Shown here: positions 37,601 to 50,467 of the stretch, in pieces | Position numbering within the stretch: position 1 is the first letter of the stretch | Layout of the letters: every line of letters begins with the position of its first letter | Source: Pyronema omphalodes | Lineage: Eukaryota; Ascomycota; Pezizomycetes; Pezizales; Pyronemataceae | Direction of reading: 5' to 3' | Assembly: GCA_024516155.1 (NCBI GenBank) | Contig: JAJJXM010000001.1 | Location: 992,001 to 1,056,000 of the forward strand | DNA length: 64,000 nt | The notes under the pieces: model-generated | The model's database searches: none | What the model was told of the DNA's origin: nothing | The model's input: the letters and a program-made list of their open reading frames with translations, nothing else | Program-made: the position numbers and the translations under genes

Positions 37601-39784
37601 CCTTACGCCGGTATCCGTGGTCATTCCATATTTATAATTCATCAGCAGTTTATCATGGGGGATTTACCGATATGATCAATACTGTATTGTTTTTCTTTGA
37701 TTTGTCAAATGCTTTTATATATATTTTGCGCGCATGATAGATACAGACGTGCTTTTCACCACCTCCGCGTCGTTATAGCGACAGCGCGTCCATCGGTAAA
37801 TGGCCCCAGAAAAACTCAATGGCAGGCAGTGCATGACGCTATCAGGCCATGATACATCATGCGCATGAGTCCACTCTTTCTACTGCTATATCCCAATTCT
37901 CGCCCGTATCCACTTTTGCTTTTGGTCCTGAAAAGACTATGATGCGCAATATACAGCAACCGGCATCAAAAATCTGAGGGTATGTTTGATTGCACCAAAC
38001 CTACAGATTTTGGCCGGTTTCACGGGTAGAACCAAGCTCAAATCTATGGTTTTGCTACAATCTAACGCACTCTTGGAGGTTGAAAATCATCACAACTCCG
38101 CAAACCGCATATTGCCTCTACAAATCCACACCGATCCATCGCTATGCATCTCTACATTTCGTCTTTAGAAAATTGTTTTCTTTACCATGATCTTTATCTA
38201 TCGGCTTTTCTAATAATCTTCAAATCCCTTGACAAGAACCGGCTAATGCATGTTATTAAGATTATACATCAGTTACTTCTACAAGCAACATAAAGTTAAA
38301 GCGGAATATATCAACAACTCAACCGGAACCAAGAGTAATGGCTAGAAATAAGTGCTCTTTTTTCCCACACCATTAAGCCTACAGATCTTCCAGAAATCAC
38401 CAGTACTTTCTACCATTCCTTGAGATGTGCCCCAGAAAGCTATTACCTGATGCGTCAATTCTCACACTTACCTAATCGACTTTTACAGATAAAGACCTAT
38501 TAATCTACACTGATATCCATGGTTTTATGACATGATCAGTCATGGTTAGTCAAGCAAGATAGGAACTGATTAACAACCACCTAAACCTCCAATTGGATGC
38601 ATATCTACCTGCCAGATATATATATATTTGGATTCACTCACAATATCCTCTCTGTCATCTCATAGAAGAAATTTTGTATATCATATACGAAAACTTTTTG
38701 AATACCTTATTACCTATTAACCCGTTCATAGAAACTCTGAGGAACTAGACCCAGGAGTCACAAAATACTAGACAGCAGTCACTCATCAGCAACGACCGGC
38801 CTTTGCGAAGAAGTTTTCAAGGACTGGCGGAATTGGTTTTCTAGTCGAGAGCCCTGGGAGGTTGAAATGGAAAAAGGTAGCTGAGATAATATGGGTATTA
38901 GGAAGATTGAAGAATGAGGTTCGGCTTTCGAGGTTACTGTTTTTGTCTTGTACTTTCTACTTTTCATTTTCTACTCCCCACTTCTTAATTTCCAGTTTCT
39001 GTTTATCAGCGAATGATAAACATGGTCTAGCAAAATCACTATCGACGATTCTACTACTTGTGCCAACGACATGCAACTCTTCTGTAAACACAAGCGGCGG
39101 ACAGCGAGCAGCGAGCAACTAGGAAATCCGTCCGTCAGCAAACGTCATCAATGCTCGATTTACTTATCATCATCAATGAATCAGAAACCCACGAGATGTC
39201 ACCCTACCAGTTCGATGCTTCCTACTCCACTATTTCCTCTGTTCCATATGTTCTATCAGCACCCTCAATAAATTTCACGACATCTCCCCGTCGTTCCAAG
39301 CTAACACCCCAATCCTCCAAATCTTTACCGTTATCTATCATATATACCAGCAGCCTCCCTTTCGCCCTATCTATACAATCCAACCTGTCTTGTGGCCATA
39401 AACCTTCTACATCTTAAATCCCCCCCAAACCAAATATCTATAGGTATAAATAGATGCATTACCTTCATACAATGCGCTTACTATACCTAGTGCGCCCAAG
39501 TTCTCTGTTCTACATCAAGCAATTGATCATTCTATAAATCAGGGCGCGTGATTACTGTAACTTCTAGCTTCCAGCTTCTGAATTTACCCGCGCTTACCGC
39601 AGTTGGTTTTTAACCCCTACCATGTGGAATAGGTGGAGTTGATAGATCATGGAACAAATGGCAGATATCAACGCCTAGCCTAAGCGTATGTAATACGCAC
39701 GAATCACGAATCACGAAGCCTGAAACGAAACAAAACGAAACGTCTTCCATATCTATTCCCAGACCGATATTCCCAGGATTCCCA

Positions 39785-39873
39785 AAGTTCTCGAAGTTCA
39801 AGAGTTCAAGAGTTCAAGAGTTCCCAGAGTTCTCAGAGTTCTCGGTGTCCCCCAAGTTCCCAGAGCTCCCGAG
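39785..39873. repeat. 8-9 bp simple repeat (AGTTCAAG/AGTTCCCAG)n
   Basis: Three perfect AGTTCAAG units are followed by 9-bp relatives AGTTCCCAG and AGTTCTCAG, then decayed units. It is a low-copy minisatellite with no gene beside it. Confidence 0.8.
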
Positions 39874-41544
39874 GCCACTTACTAAGTACGCCAAGTAGCC
39901 CCAATGCCCATCGAATTTTTTTTCCATCTAGCATTTTAGCATTTCTACATCAACGTCTCACGTTCGAAAAGATGCAGCGCATTATCCCTTGCATAAATTG
40001 ACTGCATGCGGTGAGTTCCTTCATAAAAATTGATACTCTAGGCTGAAGAAAATTTCTGCGGTTCGACTCCGCTTCGAAACTTCCAGAATTCGGGGGGTTT
40101 TTTTGCGGGGAGGGGAAGAAAAAAATTTGATGCTAATCCATTTCTGGGTTTCAAGTTTCGGTATTATCCGAAGGCAAAAGACTCGATTCATGATTTATCA
40201 CGCATGTTCAAGGGAAACTTCGAGGAGCAGGAAAAAAAAACAAGAGGAAAGCAAACTCAATTTGTTCGCATCGCAATCGCATCCGGTCTCAGGGCAACTC
40301 TAATACAAATAAACAAGCAAAAAATAAAAGAAAGAACAGCCCACCACAAAACAGCCCACAAAAGAAAAACTAATGCCTACACACACCTGCTTTCTACATC
40401 TCTTTTTGTTTGTTAGATACTGCTGATGTTGTGGCCACTTTCCAGGAATTTCAAATCTTCAATCAGAGTAACATCCGCCAATACATCGGAAATCAACAAA
40501 GCTCAGTTCAAGAACAGCGTTTCGAACATAAGTAACTCTCAATTGTACAAGAAAACTTCTTGACAATGCTCTCCGTTGTCAGGTTACGTATTAACAGTCA
40601 ACGAAAAGCATTTGAACGTCAGAAGAAAAACTTGCAAAAAAGACAACTGAACATTAGATGATTGCTCACCCTTTGCACAGCAACGAAGAAAAAAAAAGCA
40701 AAAAAAAAACGCAATACGAAGAGAGGACTAAAATACAGAATCATAGGTATCTAGACACCTAACCAGCCATATCATAATCCGCTCCTCTAAAAAGCACCAA
40801 ACCATCTAAGCATCCCCATACAAAATTTAAAAGGAGAATCAGCAATATCAAATCAAACATTCAACCGCCGACTCAATCAACAGATCATTAGAGCAAACAA
40901 TATGCGACAGATCGGAAGCAATAAAGCACGCAGCAGGATCGAATATTTGCATTCAATTTTCTTTCCTTCCTCCGACTCACGCCTTCTTCTGGTCAATTTC
41001 ACTTTCTCTTCACCATATCATTCTTTTTCAGCATCCGGTGCACCCTAATGTTGCGGCCGAATCTTCGAAGTCAGCCTACCCCTCTCGCAACTACCACCAT
41101 AACATATTCTTCAAACCAAAACTGCCAATATACGGCAATGTGGGAAACCGAAGAATCCCTACTCCAATCTGTATAAGTGTAAAAAGATAAACGAAGGTTA
41201 AAACGCTCGAAAAACAAAAAACTCGCAGGAGATGCCCAAACATTGCGATTGCGATGCAAACAAAAACAAAAAAGGTTTAATAAACAAAAGTACACACGCA
41301 AAAAGCAGTGTTGAAAAACGGGAACAAAACGAAGTCTGATTGAAAAGGGCAAAAATATTTTTTTCGCAGAGGCAAAAGGTGTAGCAATTGGTCAATTTGA
41401 GCGATGTTGCTTGCGAATAGTTTCCGCGCAAAGGGACTTTTGAAGGATTCCATTCTGACTGATTCCGATTTGAGAGGCGAATTATACGACGACAGAAAGA
41501 CAACGAATTTCTAACCAGGGCTCGGATCCATGAGCGGATAGTAT

Positions 41545-42778
41545 TTACTGGACGTAGTATGGCTGATTAGTTGGGGTTGGCGTGATAGGAACCCTTGATG
41601 ATCTTAATGATGATTCGTCGGCATAATAACCACTGTTGGGAGTAACAGGAGGAGTAATGTATCCCGCAGGTGCTTGAGGGGCATTCTTCTGAGGTGTCAT
41701 GTAAGTTGGATCGTACTTTTCTTCGGTCGTGTCTCGTTGGCTGTCGTACCCCTCGGAAGGAGGCGTAGGGGGAGATCGCTGGCGAGCGATGGCTGCTTGG
41801 CGTGCCATGAAGTCTTCGAGGATGGTTGAAACGCTGGCAAATTCGGGGCTTGAGTACTTCCTGACCAAAATCGGCGAAGGGTTGTGCAACTGCTGGGAAA
41901 GAAGAACAAGAACAGTTGTGTCAAATTGACCAGCCCATTCCGAGTGAGTAGGGATAGGCCTGTTAAGGATGTGGCGTGCAAGAGCCAAGGAGGTTCTGGC
42001 CATGACGGATGGGCGAATGCTAACAAATTCCTTGTGGAAAAGGGCGACCTCAGCAAGATATCTCGCCATAGACTCAACCTCCGGATCAAAGTTGACTTCC
42101 TGAAGAACCATCTGTAAGAAGCTTTCGACGGTCGGGTGTCCAACAACCCATCCCAATGTTTGCAAAACGTGCCACTCCATCTGAATGAACATGTCCTCAT
42201 CGTAAAGGTTGCAACACATGGACTTCAACTCTCTGATGGTGGGGACACGGTCCTTCTTGTCACCATACTTAGCAGCAATGAGCATAGCCGCACATCCCAC
42301 AAGCTGGTAATGACGCTTGTAAACAACTCTGCGAGAGCAGTATCGGTCGAGAAGGTTGACAGTGAGGTGAAGAGTCTCAGGGAGGAGAGAGAATGCAGTG
42401 TGGGCCTCAATGAGAAAGTCCAATAGGTAAGGACGCATAAACCATTGAATCTCAGTCTGGATGTCGATGCTAGCCACATCGGCGAGCGTTTCGTTCTATA
42501 TTTACGTTAGTAAATACAAGGACTAGTTACGCCGTAACACTAACCTCCATGTTCTCCATGTGGTCGAGAATATCCTCCTGGTATTCCTCGCTCACAGCAC
42601 GCGACAAGTCCTCCGCAAGATCCATCTGAGTATCAGCGTGCATCCGTGCAATTTCCTGTCTCGATCTTTGAGCAACGAAGACTCCATCATCATCCTGGTC
42701 CATCTCGACAAAGTACGAGTCACAAGTGGGGAGAGTTTGGCGGGGTGCCGAAGCAGAAGATTCAGACTCGTAGTCCAT
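41545..42778 (-). CDS. G1/S-specific cyclin (Cln type), 2 exons
   Basis: Exons are 42778-42545 and 42495-41545 (intron 49 bp, GTTAGT...ATAG), joined in frame to 394 aa. The cyclin box begins near residue 60. MRPYLLDFLIEAH (98-110) matches the MRxxLxDWLxEVH signature; LLDRYCSRR, then AAMLIAAKYGDKK and MEWHVLQTLGW follow. A second cyclin fold reaches about residue 280. Family knowledge: Cln/Puc1 cyclins activate Cdc28/Cdk1 at Start. The C-terminal ~90 residues are Pro/Ser/Thr-rich with clustered TP and SP sites (SPPTPPSE, MTPQ, ITPPVTPN, ITPTPTN) typical of CDK-phosphorylated, SCF-targeted degrons. The N-terminus is acidic. Start chosen as the only ATG in the first exon's open frame ahead of the box. 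Confidence 0.95.
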
Positions 42779-44076
42779 GATTGCGAATGTTGTTTTTGGG
42801 TTATTTATTAGAATCGGAGCCTCGATGGAGTTTCCTTAGGGCGAGTTTGCACCGGAGAAAAAAAGCCGAGTGCAGATAAGCAAATATTAAATAATTAAGT
42901 AATGTGTTGAAGGCTATCGGAATGCGAAAAAGCGAAAGAAAGACGTAGCCGAAAAATGTTGTTTTAGAGAGTGACTTTGAAAATGGGTGTGTGAAGGCGG
43001 AATATGCCCAAGAGTTATGGGATACTAGGGGGAAGCGATGGAATTTGTTTTTGTATTTATGAATAACCCTAATGGTTGTCAGCAGAGGTTCGTGCATGAA
43101 CCATTTAAGATGAGGCTCTAAAGCCATGGGGTGGGTGAAGCGACAAATATACACACCTCACTAGTGATGGTAGTGTGGATAGGAAGTAACACGACCTTCC
43201 AGTCTGTCAAGAAGCTCTCCGGCGAACAGCTATGAAAGCCAATCTGCCGTTGTCGATATCTGTGGAGAGGCTATGGCCAAGTACAAAGCGCAATGACGAT
43301 TGTTGGTCGATATAGAGACGGTTGTGACGGTATGTGGCCCCGACACAGGTTAACTCCTCACTCAGAAGAAGAACGAGTTAACGTCTCTGAGAGGGAGCGA
43401 AACCCTAAATGGTTTGTATATATCGAAAGCCGATTGGAAGCCGATTTGACGTTGGAAACCCGACGACAGCGACGACCGAACTGCGGACGATGCCACAAAC
43501 CACGGATTACGAGGCGACGATTGCTTTGCGAATTGTCCCGGACCAATGGCGCTCTCCAGAGATGCGAGGGTGCTCGAGGACGGAGGTGGAGGAGGTTGTT
43601 GATGATTTGGAAAGGAGGTGCAAAAGGGAACGCAGGAGAGAAGGAGCGTGGTCAACCTGGGGGTGGACAAGGTGTGGTTAGGTTAGTCAGGAAAACACGG
43701 GTCATGGTTTGGTTGTAGCGCGCTAATACTAAACGGGGGCAAGCAAAAACAGAGTCGAGCAGTAGCGGGGGCCGTAGTGAAGCAGCAGCGCAGTAGTAGC
43801 AGCAACAGAAGGGAAAAAAAGAGGCGGGCACAAGCAGGCGAGTGAGCGAGCGAGAGGGAGGCCGCCTAAATGACGGGGAGAGACGGGGGGTGGGGGGTGG
43901 TGTGGGAAAATGAAGGCTGAGATTGGCCATTTTGGGGCGTCTGAGGATCTCGAAGCGACAAAACGTCGAACGAAGGACAGCGAAACGCAGAGAAGACAGG
44001 TTTGTTGGGGGGGGGGGGGGGGGGGAAGCTTGGGGGGAGAATTGGGTTGGAATTTGATGCAGAATTCGATGCAGAG

Positions 44077-44100
44077 CATCATCATCATCATCATCATCAT
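44077..44100 (-). repeat. Eight tandem CAT triplets (eight ATG codons on the minus strand)
   Basis: CAT is repeated eight times from 44077 to 44100. On the strand of the downstream cyclin gene this reads as eight consecutive ATG codons, opening a 128-codon low-complexity frame at 44115-43729. Confidence 0.9.
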
Positions 44101-46064
44101 CAGTTGAGGAAACAACCAAACCCCATAAGAAGTGAACAGAGAAGAAGACGAAAATTACATCCAACGCTGGGATATAACTGTTCAACTTTCGACAACGGAA
44201 TTTGACAGCAACAACAAATTCGCTCTCTTCGCTCCTCTCTCTCTCCTCTCTCGTCTCCGCACGCCGACCGTGGCCGTGTGGCCGTGCGGCAGCAGTGGCA
44301 GTAGGACCGATTAGGGGCGAGTAGACGTGGTGCCTCGTGGTGATAAGATAATTCAGAAACAGCAGGGAAGGCGGCGGCGGGGAGGGAGGGGGTGGAGGGG
44401 GGGGATTTGGAGCTAAAGGAGAGACACAGCGGATTTGGACAGACAAAAGAGGCTTGAGGAGGCTTTGAGAGACAGCAACTCAATGCGAACCGGACTGAGT
44501 GTTGGAGTGTTCTTGGTGAATGAGCGTGCGTTGGAGCAAGTGCATGATCCGTCACCCTTCTTTCCGCACGCACGCACGCAGCATGCATGCATCAGTCAGA
44601 GTTCAGTTACTCAACTCACGAGCTCAGCCAGTCATTCTGTCGTCAATCCAGCGAGGCGTCCGTAGTGAGTTGCCGCAGGGTGGACTCCGAAGGTAGACCG
44701 GTAACTCTTCCAGAATCAAAGAAATAGGCGAAAGATATGCCATATTCCATCATCTAGATCTTTTTCTTCAATTGTCCGACCGTTGTTGCTTCCCTTTCTC
44801 TTCTCTCTTCTTTCTCGCTCTCCATCATTTATCGCCATGTCTCCCCAAGCATCCATTCCATCCAGCAGACGGTTGCGTAAAACCAGCTAGCAACAACAAC
44901 AACCCCACGTCCGGAGAATGTATGGCTGCGTGAGCAAGTATCCGGAAAGTGCACCGGTAACTCTGGCCATCTCATCGTCCCATCGGTTTCTTGCTCTCCG
45001 TCGCCGTATTCGTCGTATGCATTCAGGGTATCATCTTCAAGGGGTCCCGGGTTTCTCTCTCGGAATCAATTGGCCAGGCAGCAGAAGGAAACAAACATCG
45101 TCGTCATAGTCCGTATGAAGCACGTAGGAGAAATGAAATATGACGCAGAAGAAGCAGAAATATGCAAACCGAAATAACAGAAATTCATCGAGATACAAGG
45201 AGAGGGGGGTTGTACTAACAGTTGGAGGCTGATGGATTTCTTGGAACTCTCATTCACACACTCGCTAGCCTTTTCTTCAACAGACAACAGGCTTTAAAAG
45301 AGGCCTTCCAACCGTCACGCTTAACGGTCCCGACCGTAACTCGCGGGAGTTTGGTGAGAGTGGTGGCGGATAGTATGTCCGAGAGCGATGTCGACCCGAA
45401 ACGACAGGGTGGTCTCGACGGCTTACGAGGGCGTCGGAGGAAGCAAGACTGATCTCAGGACTAGCTAGCAGGCTCCAAATCCTTCTCGAATGCACAATCG
45501 ATAGCAATACCTGTCGTGTAATGGGAAGACAGGGAGGAGAGGTGGTGGAGGAGGTGGGGAGGTGGAGGTGGAGAGAAGAGAGAGGGAGAGAGAGAAATTG
45601 AGAGGTGGTTTCGAAAGGAAAACTAAACGAAGGGTAAACGAAGGGGTGTTGTCTCAAGATTCAAAGGAATGACTTCAATATGGGAATGACCGGGGTGGGC
45701 AACAGCTGTGCCTGCTTTGTTTGTGCACAACGAGGGGTCCACGGAGGGGGTATGCTTTATTTTACTCAGCGATATTGTGTATCACCATGGCAGCATAATA
45801 ATACCTAAATTCGCTACGGCTGCTGGTATATTATGTTTCTGGAGGTTTTTTGCTCTGCCTCCCCGTAGTCGCTGGCAGGTGGACGGTTCTGCGGTTTGCC
45901 TGCACTTGCAGTGATTGGTTCTGTATCTATCGGTGCCATCTCCTTTTCTGACAGCGACAACGACGGCGAGTTACAACCTCTCCCGACCTGCAATAAGCAT
46001 ACATTTATTTGCCCCCTTTTTGCCCGTGGAAAGACCAGGTCCAAGTATAAGACCAAGACAACCC

Positions 46065-46299
46065 TCACTTCTTCCCAGCATAGGGCTTGCTGGCTGCGTA
46101 TTTGATGATTGCCTTGCGCTCACTTTCCTTACGCTCAAGGTGCACCCAGCTGCTTCTCTGGGTTGGCAAGGACAGAACTCTCTGATGATTTCTTCAACTC
46201 AACCCAATCCCTGTGCCTGGATACGACTTGCAAGGCCATCTGAGGGGCCACATTCTTTGAAGAGAATTGTTTCGCTTGACATACCCAACCTTCCCACAT
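46065..46299 (-). pseudogene. Possible small gene broken by a 1-nt insertion
   Basis: On the minus strand an ATG at 46299 opens a 54-codon frame. It reads like real protein (QMALQVVSRHRDWVELKK ... LANPEKQLGA) before a TGA just after 46143. One base out of phase, the text continues in the same style to a stop at 46065 (LERKESERKAIIKYAASK, ending PYAGKK). The total length, 235 nt, is 78 codons plus one. Both halves are Lys/Glu-rich and helix-like and have no stop inside. I do not recognise the family. Alternatives are a sequencing error in a real ~77-aa gene, an unseen small intron, a retrocopy, or coincidence. Confidence 0.35.
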
Positions 46300-49200
46300 T
46301 GTGGTTCAGCGCCAATGATCTGAAGCAACCGCACATTGGCTGCTGCATGATGAAGGCATGAACAGGGAGTTCTGGACGAATAAACATGGCAAATCAAAAG
46401 GCACAGGCCCTTACCACGCTGACCTGGCTTCATGCGAGATACTACTATTTTGTGGACCAATTATGATGGCTTCGGTATATCGCTTCTTTGCTTCCTTCTG
46501 GCTTGGATGTTTTATGTTGGACAGATGCTATATACAAAGTTCCACAGCAGGCATGAGGAATTATGTTCAGCGGAGAGTCACAGATCTAAGATGAGTCTCC
46601 ATATCTCGCCAATATGACTACATACCCCACCGATGATATTTATCTTCTCGCGGAGGACAACTAACAACAGAAATATCATTAACTGCGTTTGCTACCGCCG
46701 CATACCGGGCAGTGCGGGTATTTATTATCGAATGGTATCGACGCAGTCTGCCCTCAACTCAAAAGGCTATTAAGATTCGATATGAAGCTCTCCAGGTTGG
46801 AATAATGCCAAGCCATATACGTTTATGTAAACCCCACGGAAACACCACCACCCGGATATGCTGTTTTTAACGGACCCCACCAACCCAGATCCGACGTTTC
46901 ATGTAGCTGACCCAGATCTACAAATCTTTTTATATGTATTTTCCTATTCTGGAGTGATGCGTTGGCACAGGTTCAAGATTTGTAGGTTTCTGTATCCATC
47001 GCCGTCTCGCGCCAGTATGCGGACGGTTTTACGTTACTTTTGTGCCTTCTCTCTCTGTGCTAAGTAGCACATACATTGACCCGCCAATTTCACGGACCTT
47101 TTCCAGATGCAGTAACCCGCATACTGAGGAATCCAATCAATCCTGGAAAGCTTGGATGGCTTCAGCTGGCCTTTGACGAGAAAAGGGTGAAGAGCACAAA
47201 ACCCTTGCGGATCCACTTTGGAATGAGAGCCTGTTATCAGCCACATGATGGAATGGAAAGCCACGCCGGAGTGAGAAGAGGCTCCGGTAGAATAATGAGG
47301 ATCCAGCACGCCGAGATGGGTATAGGTTCAGCTCTTTTTTCGAGTCTTGCCTGTGGTATATGTAGCTGCAGTATGCACTATCAAAGGGAAGGTGGCTATT
47401 GAAATGCATAACATCATTGATGAATCAGCTTCCTTCCTTCCTCAGCTTGGATTAACAGGGCTGTAAAGCACGTATCCTGCGATACCTTGTAGGCCAAGAC
47501 TTAAAAATAAGAACTTTACCTGTTCCCGTTTCGGTTGAGGGACGGGATCCTCTTTACAGTACTATCTAACGTGATGATGAAAGCTACAACCTGACACATG
47601 TATCTTTCCATCGCCACAACAATGCTGTGTCTCGATAAATACCACCCGAGTTCGGGTTGATGTATTTATGCCTATGCAGACAAAATACACGGGCAAAATC
47701 ACCAAGTTAGCTCCCTCACTTCGTTATGCGATACATCTGGATCAAAATGGCGTTTTTTAACCGTGAGCAATCACACCAACCAACGCCACAGAAAAAATGC
47801 ACTTGATTAACACCGGCCATTAATATTCTAGACAATATCAGTAAATCGAATCCTAGGGATAAACCAATCCAGACTGCATACGTAGGCATAATATAATAGG
47901 CCTAATGTTTCATTCTTTATCAATTATTTCAAGTAATCTGATAGGCTCACCTGGTATAGTCGATATATCTATATGTATATATATCCCCCGCATCTTTCAT
48001 TTTAGTCCGTTTTAAAAACAAAAAGCGATACGAGAACATGCGAACTATATACGAAAAGGAAACAACTCGGAGGTTATTCTACTTGGCTGTTTGAGGTTCT
48101 TGGTTCCTAACAACAATTGATGATGTTTCACTATGGTATGGCGTTTCGTGTTACATACCATGAAGGTTCATTATAATGCCCGTAATGGGCCTATCCTTGA
48201 GAGGGATAGTGGGGTTTATGCCGATCTTGTTGCGGGGGGTCAGATAAATAACCGTCCTTCTTCCAAGCTACGGGCATCATACTCTGCGTTTTTGCATTTG
48301 CGAGTTGTTTCTTTAGAAAAGGAAATAGGACGGGGGGGGGGGGGGGGTTGTGCAACATATATATGACTTTTTGATGACTGCAGTAAGTAAGGAAATACGG
48401 TTAATTATTCATAGGCTTTTTCCCTTTTTTTTTTCTTTTCTTTGCAGATTCCCATTTTCTTGGTATGCACAGTAACAGGAATCCGGATATCCGGATATTA
48501 TTCGTCGGATCTTCAGAATGACGAGTTAAAAAAGAAAGTAGTAGTAAGAAGAAATATGCACAAAAGTAGATCTTGGATATATAGTTTAAAAGGTATGTAC
48601 ATAGAAAATTCGGACTGGTGTCATGTCACGGGAACTCGTGGTGATCCACGTTCTCGCGTTTTACCCCGCATTTTACGGATTCTTGGGATATTTTTGTCGT
48701 CATAACTATTCTTCGTAAAAACCCAGATTTATCAGAAGCGAGTGTGATAAGGGCTGCATAATGATTGCTGTTATGCTGAGTGACAGATGTATTGGGCTGA
48801 GTGATGTTCCGCATCAAAGGATAGCGGCGATTATATGTACATAGCAAGGTAGAGATGTTTGCCTATTCACAAACGAGGAAATCCTAAAAAACACTCTGGA
48901 CGTTAGGTTTTGTAAATAAAATAAAAATTAAAGCATCCTCTCACCGCTTGATACATATATATCAAATTGTGGAACACATTTTCAGATGTGTCTTCGGTGG
49001 TTCCCAGCCTCTGGTTTATACTAGGTCAGCTGCGGATTTTTTTTCCGGAAGATTTCCCAAACCAGCATCATAGGACGACGCGTAATAGTCAAGAAACAGA
49101 TTTTTATGCATGGTTATAACTCTTCCCAATTTTGATAAACCTTGTTCGTAGTCTTTGCAGCGACTTCATCTGATTCCGAAGCAGTCAGGCAATCATCTGT

Positions 49201-50467
49201 TGGGTGTACTGCAGGGCAAAAAGTAACCGTAAAAATTTCTTGACGAATTTGACTCATTCTTTTACAAGGTGTTGTACATTCTAGGATATCTCTTGTATGT
49301 ATATGGAGAAACACATGAATTCATTAGATGTTGTATGTGTAACCTGCCAGATTTTCATTGGATGCATATATATTTGCGATGCTTTTGAGATTGGTACCCG
49401 TATGGAGCTCTGCTAAATTCATGTAAGGTTCCTGACTGTTAGCCGTTAGTAACATGAATAGAAGCGGAACTAAACTTTACCCCTCGTCGGTCTGGTCGCG
49501 GGATTGATGACCATCACGGCAATGTTCCGCGCCGCTGCAATAGAGTGTCATCAGCACGATATTAGAGACGGCTCATGGAATGTAAAAGCGAGGCGTTTGA
49601 TTACTTTTTATCCTAAATTCAGTCCAGATGCCCTTACGGGGTATAATCGAAGTTATATGGAATTTTTTAGGGAGGGGGTGTCAAAAGTATCAGGTCCAGA
49701 CAAAGAAATGCATCAGCAAGAGTTTCAAACCGGGATGTATTCGCGGGTTGAGGGTTGCAACACACGTGATAACGCGATTCACGTCGCTCGCTCGCCTCGC
49801 AAACGTGTTAGGTTTCCAATCCGCGGTCCTGTCACAGAAAAAAGCTCAAACCTCCGTCAAACGTCACTTCCGCGCTAAAAGCTGACCCTCCCGAGTAAAG
49901 TTTCACCGAATCCTCGTTTCTCCGTCTCGTCATGTTTCGCGAAAACAAATTTTCTTTTGTGTTCAGCTCGCCTTGTGATTAGTACATAGCTTAATTACAA
50001 ACGGTATCGAAAAACCTGCACCAATGAACGGGCTTGGCCGACGCATTTTGTTCTCATCCGGTCTTGATAAAGAGGTGGAGAGGACCGAGGTGGTATGAGC
50101 TTGACCGATGGCGATCGCAAGTGTTGATGGTTATGGAACCTCTCTGGCTGAACACAAACTGAGGCACAGAAAGGCACAACAAAGGAGCCATGGATGATGG
50201 ATCCAACAGCATAGTTATTACCCATCGTACCTGCCAATTCCAGTTGATAATCAAGGTCAGGGCAGTAAGATATTTCACAGTCAAACGCAAGTCTGACTAT
50301 CCATGACTGAGAAAAAGCCAGCGCCATAAAAACCTCCGTTCCGGGGGTTTTATGTACCTTCCATAACCTGCCCCAGTCGCATGCGCAATCGATAGGTAAT
50401 AATATTGGCCGCACAATATTTCTGGAACAATATGTTACTTGTCTCTCGTTCGCCTTGAAATACACCT

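Larger units (their letters stand above)
30122..41544. other. 11.4 kb gene desert
   Basis: No intact gene is supported between the transporter and the cyclin. 30.1-30.6 kb is the transporter's 3' flank and includes an inverted repeat (30516-30538). 30.66-31.27 kb has a possible transposase relic. 31.64-31.76 kb holds a 58-bp direct duplication and 34.35-34.63 kb a degenerate ~0.21 kb duplication. From about 32 to 41 kb the sequence is A/T-rich with short ORFs only. 39785-39873 is an AGTTCAAG-type simple repeat. 40.2-41.4 kb, upstream of position 41545 on the plus strand, is the 3' flank of the cyclin gene. Confidence 0.55.

Noticed and set aside
40050..40085. tRNA T-arm-like sequence (GCGGTTCGACTCCGC)
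   Set aside because: The T-stem is imperfect, and no A box, anticodon arm or matching acceptor stem lies 70 bp upstream.
43652..44446. 264-codon minus-strand ORF rich in proline and serine
   Set aside because: It crosses poly-C, poly-ATG and CT tracts and is low-complexity throughout. It is more likely part of the cyclin upstream region.
47034..47402. Overlapping 90-108 codon ORFs on both strands near 47.0-47.4 kb
   Set aside because: They are mutually antisense, with no domain and no preferred strand.
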